Source: Isoetes taiwanensis | Taxonomy: Eukaryota; Streptophyta; Lycopodiopsida; Isoetales; Isoetaceae | Assembly: GCA_021234155.1 (NCBI GenBank) | Contig: JAJEKV010000012.1 | Location: 8,956,448 to 9,020,447, forward strand | Length of the DNA: 64,000 nucleotides | Reading direction: 5' to 3' | Shown here: one piece after another, positions 13,201 to 25,300 of the stretch | Position numbering within the stretch: the stretch's first letter is position 1 | Layout: each line of letters starts with the position of its first letter | Position numbers and translations under genes: made by a program | Notes under the pieces: generated by a model | The model's input: only the letters and a program-made list of their open reading frames with translations | Databases searched by the model: none | Told to the model about the DNA's origin: nothing

Positions 13201-14225
13201 AGTTAGCCCCATGTGCACAGGATTCCAAGGAATAGCATGAAGAAGCCACCATGTTAATCATAACTCTAGGGCAATAGCCTTGTCTAAAGATCAGAAACGT
13301 CTTACCTTGACAAAGCACATGGAGACTCTTCTTTCTCCGTGTTCACACTCATAGGTTCAATCAATTTGACCTCCTAACTGATGTGAAGAACAGAAATCTT
13401 CATCACTTGCTGCATTGTGCCTGGCTCAGTGGAATGTCAATATAATGAGCCCTGGATCTGGTTACCAAAATATGGTGTTTTGAACAAAGAACAGAAGTGT
13501 CATGCGCATGCTGTATTTGTAAAGCCCTGCTACTTACCTATTACGGTTGTTAGTCATTGCGTGATGGTTATTTAAATTGTCACATACATTTTACTGATTT
13601 GTTGATGCGATTATAAACAGTATTCTAGAAGTCTGGCATCTGATCTAAGCATGAACTTGCAGGCACAATTATGGCAGCTGGCACAACGTACCACTGCTCT
13701 TCCTGTGGGCCGTGGTGCTTTCACCCTTGCAACCCTGAGGCCTCTTCTTACTGAGGTGCTTTGATTACTTAAGAGATTGGTGTTTCTATAAACTGTCGGT
13801 GTTTCTATAAACTGCGCAGATTGTGCAGGCATTGTTATTGATGTATTTATTTCTTTCTTTCTTGTGTTGTGCAGGCACTTCCTATTTCAAAGCTAGTATT
13901 GGCAGGTCGTTTGCCATCACAACATGATGCAACTGTATGGCTCATCTTTCTTTGTTTACCACAAAGTTTTATGCATAACAATCTATCTAATATGCTGAAG
14001 TTTCTACTATCTTAGGAAGCAAGAAATTTATTATTCTGGTTGTAGTAAATTGCAACAAGATTCCACCTCGCTGTCAAGATACCCCGAGTTGAGAGATTTG
14101 CTCATTTGTAGAAACTATTTTTGCAGGTCAATCTAGATGCAAATGCTGGCAATATTGCAGATTTGACTTCATGGCCCGATTTTCATAATGGTGTCGCAGC
14201 AGGACTAAGATTGGCACCTGGGCAG
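4220..14225 (+). CDS. APC1: APC1 exons 1-16 (N-terminal propeller and middle region)
   Basis: Exon coordinates read from splice sites and phase: 4220-4449, 4557-4620, 4705-4789, 5863-6137, 6725-6830, 7617-7783, 7863-8047, 8141-8210, 8865-9065, 9423-9928, 10298-10760, 10849-11217, 11558-11650, 13663-13755, 13875-13934, 14127-14225. Landmarks are LTTYTPSG (exon 3), LPCGLLLQRAV (exon 4), IIWTSNVAPYIVSYH (exon 5), NRVNLVTSSG (exon 9) and DFHNGVAAGLRLAPGQ (exon 16). For exon 4 I chose the donor at 6138 because it gives HPLEEAE followed directly by VLQYEEAGKLW, the spacing seen in other plant APC1. A donor at 6153 would keep phase and add five residues. Confidence 0.88.
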
Positions 14226-17200
14226 GTATCTGTTAGGATGACCATTATTAGCCTTTTGCCTCTTCAATAGTATATCAGATCATAGGACGATTTATGTAGC
14301 GTATAGAAGGCATGTCGATAAAATCTGAATAATACAAAGTGACCGTTCTAGGTGCTAGACTTTAATGATTGAATGACTGGCTGCTTAATTGGTTATTGGC
14401 GCTGGCGCTGGCGCCTATTTTCTAGGCGCTGACCTAAAACTGCCGCATGACCTAATTCCGGATTTCAACTATCCGGATTGATGGATACTCCTTCGAAACC
14501 CTTTTTGGGTGCTCCAGATTTGGAACAGGCCAATTATAGCCCTTTTACTGGTCCAGAATTGACACTCTCGGCAGGGGATTGGAACACTTTGCAGAAACGG
14601 ATGGAATTTTTTGAGATGCATATTATTGAACTCTCCAAGAAGGCACGTAATTTTGATATGCTCCAGCAGACAGTAGCAAGCATGATTCCACGGATTGAGG
14701 CCTTGGAGAAGTCATGGAAACAAGAATTTAACCAGGCCAACCTGGATGAATTGGAAAACATTAAGTCTGAAATTGCAGTAATAAGGAAATTGCCATCAAT
14801 TGAAGGATTAAAACAGATTGAGTTGGAGCTCCACTCCCATCGAGAAGAAACTTCTAAATGGGTGGATATTGTCAAAAAGCCAGCAAAGGAGACAATCAAT
14901 GCCACATTAGAGGAGGAAAGGAAAAGATCTTTGAAAGCACGCAATATCAGAGTCCTTGGGCTTGACATGACCGCTGATCCCCTCGATGTTGCAATTGAGT
15001 TTGTGACCAATACTTTAGGCATCTCTGATCATAACATTGAAGCTGCATGGAGTGTAAACAAGGGCAACCCAAGAGGGCAGCCTTTAATTATTAAGTTTAA
15101 GACCTTGGAAGATAGACTGAATGCCCTCAAGAATAGGAGAAAACTTGCAACAGTTCCTAAAGTCTTCATGGATGAAGATCTCACTCCAATGCAGGTTGAG
15201 CACAAAAAGCGATGTCTGCAAGAGGTTGCAGAAGCTCGAAAAGATCCAAACAAATGGGCTGTCTATAGAGATGGCCGAGTCATCATCCGCGACAAGATCC
15301 ACAAATAGGAACTAAGGGTCTATGAGACCATCAAATCCTTGGCTATGGCAGCATGGAACTGTAATGGGACCTTAAGATCAGATCCAGGTGGTCTTATGGA
15401 CCTTGTCAAAGATAGAGATATTATCTTTTTGTCAGAAACACATGAAACAACAGAAACAGGTCTCCCAGATGTGTCGGGTTACACTTGGGACTCCGTCTAC
15501 AGAAGCAAGAAGAAAGGTAAACGAGGATCAGGAGGAGTAGCAGTCCTTTACAAATCAGAATTATCAGGAATCATTTCCATAGTAAAAAAGGATGAAGCAG
15601 CAAGGTTTTTGTGGGTCAGGATAAGAACTTCTCCAGGAGATTACATATACACTGCTGCATGCTACTTCCCCCCTCAAAATTCTGATTATGCTGATGTGGA
15701 TACCCAAGAAGGCGCCTCTCCTTACATGGCTTTATTTGATGATATCATTGAATTCTCTAAGCGAGGCAAAATTCTGCTCGTGGGTGACTTTAATGCGAGG
15801 ACAGCGGATGCCCAAGTTCAATTGATGGATTTTGAAAGTGATCCTGTCTTACTGCCATCCTTATCTCCTGTTGAAACCCATACCATGCAAAAGTCAGCTG
15901 ATGGTAATGCGGAGATTACTAGATATGGGCACTTCCTTTTGGAATTTGGACAGATGCATAATCTTGTCATTTACAATGGGATGCAACACTGGCCGGGTTC
16001 GTCCAACTATACCTGTAATCCTCAAAGCGGCGGGCATAGTGTAGTGGATACCTGTCTCCAGCCTTGGCAAAAGAGATCGAGAAGTTTTCAGTTCCACCTC
16101 AACCACCCACTGGGGACCATTCTCCTCTCCTCTTTTGCCTCAAAATGTGTTTTGAGTTGGACAAAAGCTTGTCTCAGGAACCACCCTACTTCCGTTTTGA
16201 GTTTGACCACTCGCTTGATCTCATCTATAACCTTGAGCTTGACACACGATTGAGGGACATCCATATCTTTCATAATGTGGAAGAAAAGGCCACGTTGCTC
16301 ACATCTGCTATACACCAAGCCTGCATAAAGACTTTCCCACACAAGCTTTGTTCCTTCCGTAAACGACGTGCACAGATGCCTCAAAACACTTGGTATGATG
16401 AAGAATGCAAAAATCTTCACAAGCAGCTCAAGGAAGAGTTGGCAGCCTGCTCTTCTACAGCTATTGCGACTAGGAAATCATACAAAAAGCTGATCCGCAT
16501 GAAAAAAAGAGCATATATAAAGCAGGTGAGGGAAGACATGCTTAACATGCTTTATAGTAATAAATCTGCTAAATTTTGGCAAAAGCTTCATGCTCGGAAA
16601 TCTGATTTGCCTCTTAAAGACCCAAAAGTGTGGACCAGTTATGCTCGAACGCTCCTAGATGTGGGAAAAGCAGATTTGCCTGACATTGGATTGCAGCCCC
16701 AGCCCCAATCCTCCTCTCTTTTCTCTACTTCCCTTATCCGAGAAGCTATAAGCAAATTGAACACTGGAAAAGCAAAAGATTGTGAGGATTTGCAGGCTGA
16801 ATTTTTGATCCATGGAATGGATACCCTTGCGCCTATTGTGGCAGATTTATTCAATGAGATAATATGCTCAAGCTTTCCAAAAGCATGGACCATTAATATC
16901 ATCAAGCCAATTTTTAAGGCGGAGACCCAATGAATCCAAACAACTACCGCCTTTATAATGATTGGACATGTCATGGCAAGATTATATGGATGTGCATTGG
17001 ACTTGATTATCAGTGAATATGGAGATAAATCTCCTTAGAGCAAAGGGCCAGGCTGGTTTCAGGAGGAATTTCTCAACAATAGATCATATCTTTACCTTAC
17101 GGTCAATCATTGAGGAAGCTAAAGCAAAGAAAACAAAAGTTTATTGTTGCTTTGTGGATTTCCGCAAAGCTTTTGATACGGTCCCTCGAAATCGCCTATT

Positions 17201-20200
17201 TCATAGACTTACTGAACTTGGATTGTCGCATCAAGTCATATGGGCCGTTTTGATGCTCTATGAAAATGTTTTGGGAAGAATTAAAGTGCCTGGGGGCTGG
17301 TCGGATGACATAAGCAGCACAATTGGGGTTAAACAGGGCTGTCCCTTATCCCCTACACTCTTCGGTGTGTACATTGACGAGCTGGAAAGCTTCGTAGCAG
17401 CACTTGGAGGTGCCGGATCTGCTTTAGCTGATGAATGCATATCCATCCTTCTATATGCGGATGATGTGGTACTTATATCTTCTTCTCCTGAGGGCCTTCA
17501 GCATCATTTAATGGCACTTGAGAAATTTTGCGCTCAAAGAGTGGACAAAACAAAAGTGATGGTTTTCAACACATCACATGCTTGCATGCATCGCAGCAGC
17601 TTCTTTTTCATGAATCAACAAGTGGAAGTGGTCTCTCATTATACTTACTTAGGGGTGCAATTTAAGGGTCCCGTCTTTAGCATGAAAGACGCAGCATATG
17701 ACAGGCTCACAAAGGGATATGCCTCGCTTGCAATGCTAGAGAAGAAATGTTTCAAAGCAGATTTTCAGGATGTCCCAGCAAAGATTCATCTTTTCAATAC
17801 CTTAGTTAGACCAGCTGCTCTATATGGAGCTTTGATGTGGGGAATGGATATGACAGCCAAAGAATGGGGTCATATAGAAAGACTGCAAATTTATTTTCTG
17901 TCCAAAATGATTATGAGCAAAGCATCTGTGCCACATTCAATCATATTGGCAGAATTTTCAGCCACTCCGCTTCAACTGGACGCAGCATTCCAGTTAGTCT
18001 CCTTTTTGCATAAAGTGCACCAACTCGGGTCCTCGCAGCAAGGCCAATGCAGGCTTCCATGGATTGCTCTCAAGAGCTCCAAAGATCTGGCTGAAAAGGG
18101 AGTGCAGGAATGTTGGTACGCAAAAAGCATCGCAAATGGGCTGCTTCCTTAGGATTTGGCTTGGGAAACCTGCCCCCTTTCAACATAATGTAGCTGCAGC
18201 TAATACAGCGGTAAAACCTGGAGCAAAAAGAGACTTGAAAAGAGAAGAACCAGCTCATACGGCACGATCTGGAAATTTTATACATATCAAGGACATGGTT
18301 AACCCCAAGTGATCTTCCTACCAAGATGCAATTTTACAAAGATCACTTCCTTGAGATCAATGAAGATGGTTTCATCGAGCGACCAGGATATTTGAATATT
18401 CACCTCGCACATAAGGTGAGACATGCTATCGGGTCAGCTCAGGGTCTCATCTCATCAGCTCGAGATCGAAGCTGGTCGTGCTAGTAGACCGAAGGTGGAG
18501 CGCTCGAAAAGAATCTGCAGACTATGTCACTTGAATGTAATTGAGTCAGAGGAACATTTCATCTTCACATGTCCAGTCTATTATGAAATACGGGGCAGAT
18601 TCCATTGCCTATTTCGGGAACCTACCTCCCTCTCCAAACTGATCGCCTATGAGGATCAGAAATGTATAGCTCTTTTTTCTTCACCAAATGACTGTGCATA
18701 GAAGAAATCTATTAAAGGAGCAAGCTGGGGAAGAGCGGGACATGAAAAACGATCCTACGCGAAAGACTGATCACTTTCTTTCTCATTGGAGGTGATAATG
18801 ATAATAAACGGAAGGCAGGTTCTCTCCCCGGACCATCTCATCCAATCTCAAAAGGAGTAACCATGAAAGTGTCGAGAAGAAGAAAGCGGACGGTAAAGGA
18901 TAAACATAAGCAGTCCTTCAAAAGAGAAAACAAGTCTGACATTACTTTATACTTTGAGCCCGTGGCCAAGAAGACAAAAGTTTCTTAATCTCATTGTTTT
19001 AGTTTTCTTTTTCCTTTTTTATGCAATATCTCTAGGTGGCTGCAAATGCGCCCCTAGCTGGACATGATTGATGTATATTTGGTCTCATAGACCCAAGCGG
19101 TCTCTCGTAGACGTTAATATAATCTTTCTTTCTTTCTTTCTTTGTACACCTTCTAGACACGGTTTTCTCATTCTTGGGTATTTTAATATTTCTGTTGTCT
19201 GGAATGGCATGATACTTTTGTAACTGAGAGGTTGAAAGCTGAAGATATGGGCGTTATATTCTTTCTCTGAATAAACAGGCAAGGATAACCCGGACATGCT
19301 GAAGACTAATGGGCATTGTATTCTTTCTCTGAATGAACAGGCAAAAATAACCCGGACATGGATTCTTTATAACAAACCTGATGAACCTAGTTATGAGCAT
19401 GCTGGACTTGCTGAAGTCTAATGGGCATTGTATTCTTTCTCTGAATGAACAGGCAAAGATAACTCGGACATGGATTCTTTATAACAAACCTGATGAACCT
19501 AGTTATGAACATGCTGGACTTCTTATGTCATTTGGGCTACATAAGCATCTTGCTGTTCTTGCTGCCACGGATGTTTTCCGTTATCTCGCTCAGGTAATAT
19601 TTCTTGTGTATTTGACCCGGGCAGCAATTTATCAAATATGGGAGAAACCTTAACTAGTGAATATGCATGTGATACCACAGGAACATGACCCTACTACTGT
19701 AGGGATTCTTTTAGGCATGGCTGCAGCCCATCGTGGGACAATGGATCCAGCTATATCAAAGGTAATGTTGTTGAAACATCTATGTGCCTCATAACATATT
19801 TACATTTTTCACTGCCCTAAACATGTTCCATGCATTAACAAACTGGTTCTTGCTGTGGCTAAGTCCCCACTATTTGGAATGAAATAGAAACACATAAATC
19901 CTGGGACTAAAGCTCTCCTACCAGAGGAGAATGTCTAAACACTAGCATGAATGGAAGGTTCATATCTAATCTGGAGTATTTAATGGCAATTGGGGAAAGT
20001 TAACTAGATGGAAGAAAATTACAGATTATTCATGAGCTGGTTGAATCTGTGAGATCAAATATTACCCACATTGTGCCTGGAGGTAAAAGAAAGACTAAAC
20101 ATATAACAACTCTAAATTTTCAACTTCATTTAATAAGGGGCATCAATTGATTTTTAGTACTTTATTTTCTCAAGATAATTCCAATTGGGCTTTGGTATGC

Positions 20201-22228
20201 AAAGGCATCGCAAAGGGCTGCCTCTTTAGGATTTGGTTTGGGAAACCTGCCTCCCTTTCAACATAACAGGGCTGCAGCCAATACTGTGGTAGAGACTTGA
20301 AAAAGATAAGAATCCTTAGGAGGCTGCAATGCGCCCTAGCTGGAATTGGTGTATATTTGGTCTCATAGACCCAAGTGGTCTCACGTAGACGTAAATATAA
20401 ATTTTCTTTTTTTCGATGCTATTGGATAGGCAAACATCTCTGGATAGTTAATATGATTGTGCAACTTGTTTGTTTCTTTATGACTTTGTGCATGTACAGA
20501 TGTTATATCTTCATATACCAGCACGTCATCCACCGTCATTTCCAGAGTTGGAGCTATCTTCTCTTCTCCAGGTAGTTTCCAGCACTAGATTCATTGCAAA
20601 TTCGAATTTAAGCTTACGGGGGCATGTAGCGTTTCGAAAATAGTCATCAGAAATTGGTTTTGTTGGCTGCCATGCTAGCATATAGCATTGATGTCAGCAT
20701 GCACATTTTGCACACATGGGATATACAAGTATGCATTTCATACGATTTCTAGTGAAACTTTGGGGTGCATCTTGTAGTAAAGAATTAGATTAATAAGGTC
20801 ACATACATACAAGCTCATTAGATAAGATTCAAATGCTTGGACAAGATATTATGTCTGGACGTCGTCTTTGCATTGCTTAGCCTGAATCACACCTTGAGTT
20901 AAATTAATTATGCTTTCTTTCATTACAACGCTTTGATTTGTTGCCATTTGTGTGTTTAGTCTGCAGCATTAATGGCTGTGGGCCTCCTCTACCAAGGCTC
21001 AGCGCATCGCTTGACTACTGAGATACTGCTTGTAAGTACTGAAGATGTTCCTTTTTGGAATTCTGTAGGTTAGTTACTTGAAGATACTTTCAATCATTAT
21101 TTTGTAGAAATATATGTTATTCAATATATTGAGAAATAAAGAGATTATTCAGTATATGGTCCCTTGATTTTATCATACTAAACAATGCTAAACAGACCAA
21201 TTTAGAAGGCATGTTTGTCATGTCTTCATATTTGGCTCGTCTAGGTGAACCATATGTTGATAGGCACAGAAAAAAGACATCCTCTGCTTCATCTTCGCCT
21301 TATATAATGCCTGGTTACAGTTTTCTGACCTATGGTATGTAATGTGTTAATGGGGCTAAATGAGTCGTCGTCATTGTGGACCACACTTTACTCATGGTGT
21401 CAATTGACCATGTCACCAAGATGAGGAGTTTGGGTAGAACCATCTAGACTCCCGAGTTTCTTTATTTTGTTATATCTCTCTTTGGATATTCTATTCAACC
21501 ATCTATATCTCTTGACCGTGTAAGAGTGACGAAAAGCTAATCCTGGAATGGATTTTCTCAATAGCTTCATCTAAGGTGCCAGATATCTTTGAAATGTAGC
21601 TTTTAGATGTCTCCATTGCCCCTTGCATAAATCTTGCAATATTTTATGTTTTCTCTTGTGGGATGCAAAGTGCATTTTCTTTAATGTTTATTTATATCTC
21701 TTTTATTTCTTTTTGAAGGCGGAAATTGGGAGGAAGCCAGGGGGTGACAATTCTTTGGATCGTGAAGGCTATGCATTGGCTGCAGGTCTAGCTCTTGGTC
21801 TAGTTGTTTTAGGTAAGGTTTTGCAGTAAGCACTGTGACGTCTATCTGATACATAGCTCTAGCCTGCATCTGTTTGATGTGCCTTTTCCATGCAGGGCGC
21901 GGAAAGGATGCTTGGGGTCTTGCTGATCTTCTGATTGAAGACCGTCTAAGGCACTACATGTCGGGTGGAAGCGAACCATCTGATGTACATTTTAATCATA
22001 AGTCTTATCAATAACAATGCTATGATTTTGTTTTGACCCTCTCCTTGACAGAATCGTAGGAGGAAGTTTGATACAATATATCCTTTACCAGGTGCTATGA
22101 AAGGCATGGATGATATTTGTCAAGCTGGTGGCCAAGTAAGTCTCACGTTCTTGTAATGGACTGTTTTTGTAATGACTGAGATTGATCTCATGTCAAAGCC
22201 AAATAAGATTTATGTGCCTTTGAAACGC

Positions 22229-22313
<85 letters not shown>

Positions 22314-25300
22314 CACGCCCCATAAGACCCTTAAGGCCAAGCAGCGGCATTTTACATGGTATTCACAGTTTCAGAAGTAGTGATCTATGACGTTCAATAT
22401 CCAGAGTAAATTCACCTAACTTTCTTGGATCAATTTGTAAAATAAAAAAAAATATGGCTTTTCTGTCACTGCATGTTGATCTCTTATGCCATTATATTGT
22501 TCACATCACGTTCTATATAAACATGTTGTTCATTTTCAATCTGTTCCGAGTCACATGATGCACAAATTGGAATGGGTGCCAATAAATAATCTTGTTCCAC
22601 ATGACAAAACTTGTGATCTAGGCTAGAATCAAACAGCAAGAAAACAAGAGAGAAAAGAGACGGAGTGAAACTCAGAAAAAGGAATATGATGGATTGGATT
22701 GTTGCTTTTCTCGGTGCTACAAAAGATGGTCACATATGTGACGTGTAGAGCATAGCACGTTGACACCTAACCTAGGGGGCATACATGAACATAAATATAT
22801 GCTAAACTATAGACCATGGTCCTATGTAAATACATAGGCTGCCATGTTAGCACATATGTGTGCTTAACCATTAAGAATTATTTCTGTCATCCTCCCCTAA
22901 GCACATATATGAACTGAGAACAAAAGAAGACGAGAACAAAAGAAGAATGCTACAGCTTATCGTGGTAATCCTCCCCTAAGCTGAGCATTCGAATACCAAG
23001 CTGAGTCTTGAATTTCTGAAATGTAGACCCTGCTAATGGCTTGGTGAAGAGGTCAGCCAATTGATCTGTGGTTGGAACGTGATGAAGATCAAGCTGACCA
23101 TCAAGGACCTTCTCTCGCACAAAATGATAATGTGTTTCAATGTGTTTGCTGCGCGCATGAAACACAGGATTATTAGCAAGTTGCAAAGAGCTTTGGTTGT
23201 CACAAAAGAGTGGAATAGTGCTGGTGTCAAAGCCTAATTCTGCAAAAAGTTTGGCTAACCAAACGGCTTCAGCAGCGGCAATCGCTAAGGCTTTATACTC
23301 CGCCTCCGTGCTAGAAAGAGAGACTGAGGGCTGACGCTTGCTGAGCCAAGTAATGATGTTCTTACCAAGGCCAAACACATAACCTGTGGTGCTGCGTCGC
23401 GTATCAAGACAACCAGAATGATCAGCATCTACAAAACCATGCAAAGCAGGCGACGGATCACGCATATAGCAGAGGCCCTCATTAAGAGTACCTTTTAAAT
23501 AAGCGAGCACTCTTTTCGCTGCTTGCCAATGGCTCTGTTTTGGACAGGCCATAAAACGGCTCAACATGCCCACCGCAAAAGAGATCTCTGGTTTGGTGAC
23601 TGTAAGGTAAATGAGTCCACCAACAAGTGAACGATACAAAGTAGCATCTACCTGAGGAGACTCATCAGAGTTGGATAACTTCAAACCAGGCTCCATGGGC
23701 TGTTTGGCAACCTTGCAATCTGTCATGTGAAATTTTGTAAGAAGATCTTGGACGTACTTACCTTGAGACAAAGTGATGCCATCGTGAGTTTGCCAAATTT
23801 CAATCCCAAGAAAGTAATGGGACAGACCTAAGTCTGTCATAGCAAATTCATGTATAAGCCGGCGCGCAATTGATCAATAAGATCATGGGCATCTCCTGTA
23901 AGCAGCAAATCATCAACGCATAACACAACAATGCAGAGAGATGTACCTTTAGTTTTAAAGTATAAATTGGGATCTGCTGTGGAAAAAAGAATAGCCATGT
24001 GCTTTAAGATAAGAATCTATCTTATGGTACCAGCACCGAGGTGCTTGTTTAAGGTCAGAGACTCTTCTTCAATTTACAAACTAAGTGCCCTTGCCCTTCC
24101 GAGACAAAACCTTGTGGCTGCTGCATATAAACTTCATCGGACAGGTCTCCATTCAAAAAGGCACTTTGGAAGTCCATTTGATATAATGGGCCATCCTTTA
24201 CTAGCTGCTAAGGCAAAAATAGCGCGCACGGTTGACATTCTTGCAACTGGAGCAAAGACTTCATCATAATCAATGCCATGCTGCTGAGCGAATCCTTTGG
24301 CAACAAGTCTGGCCTTATGCTTACTGAGAGAGCCATCTGCATTGTATTTGTCTTTAAAGATCCATTTTGATCCAATCGCTTTCTTCCCTTTAGGAAGGGG
24401 AACGAGATCCCAAGTCTCATTCTTAATGAGCAGGTCATATTCATGTTGCATCGCAGCCACCCAATCTGGATTGGTAAGAGCTTCAGCAAAACTAGAAGGC
24501 GTATGATCTTCATAGATCTTTGCCATCAAAGCATAATTACAAGTGTGCGTAACACTTGGTTGTGCATCAGATAAGGCCTTAAGCCGCTCAGATCGCCTAA
24601 GAGGCACACCATCATCATGATTTGGAGCAGGAGACGGGGCTGGAGCAGTCCTAGAACTACTAGCAGTCTGATTGGCAGCATGAATATCAGACAAGGCAGC
24701 AAGATACGGATCATTTTCATCATCATCACTATGATCACAAATGCTGGTCGGTACAGCAGCAACTGGAGCAGCATTACTTGCATTCTGCTGAGTGTCCAAA
24801 TCAAGCAAAGAATGAATATCAAAGGGCGCACCAACATCAGGCTCGTAAGCATCATAGTAGCCATCCTCCAAGAATTTGGCATCAGGACTGATCACAAGCT
24901 TCTTAGTGGCTGGGTTATAGAATTTGTAAGCTTTATATCCATCAGCATACCCAATAAAAATGCATTTGACTGCCCGATCATCAAGTTTCTTCAATTTTGA
25001 ATGCGGATGCACAAAAGCAGGACAGCCAAAGATTTTCAAATGCGAGACATCAGGTTTTGTACCATAGAACACCTCGAAAGGTGTTTGCCCTTTCACAATT
25101 TTTGTGGGAGCTCTATTCAAAAGATAGGCTGCTGTTTTAACTGCTTCACCCCAAAATGACAGTGGCAAGCGTGGCAAGCGTTTATAAGCAAGCATGCTTC
25201 TTGCCAAATTCATAAGAGCAAGATTCTTGCGTTCAGCTACACCGTTTTGTGGCGAACAATATGGAGCACTCAACTCGCGAACAATGCCGGAATCTCGAAG

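Larger units (their letters stand above)
14400..19143 (+). mobile_element. Near full-length LINE in APC1 intron 16
   Basis: This non-LTR retrotransposon has a short GC-rich 5' leader (repeated GGCGCT motifs, about 14399-14425), ORF1 (14478-15308), ORF2 with endonuclease, reverse transcriptase and a C-terminal Cys/His module, a 3' UTR and a (CTTT)n tail at about 19124-19143. Fragments of the same family's 3' end occur at 20191-20412, 28640-29190 and 38650-38822, so the family has been active repeatedly in this gene. ORF2 has several frameshifts and the copy cannot be autonomous. I did not find a convincing target duplication, so the 5' boundary is approximate. Confidence 0.85.

Noticed and set aside
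14534-15022. Long minus-strand frame opposite LINE ORF1
   Set aside because: It is the antisense shadow of ORF1, with no features of its own.
22172-22390. Open frame rich in asparagine
   Set aside because: It is only the translated (AAT)n microsatellite within an APC1 intron.
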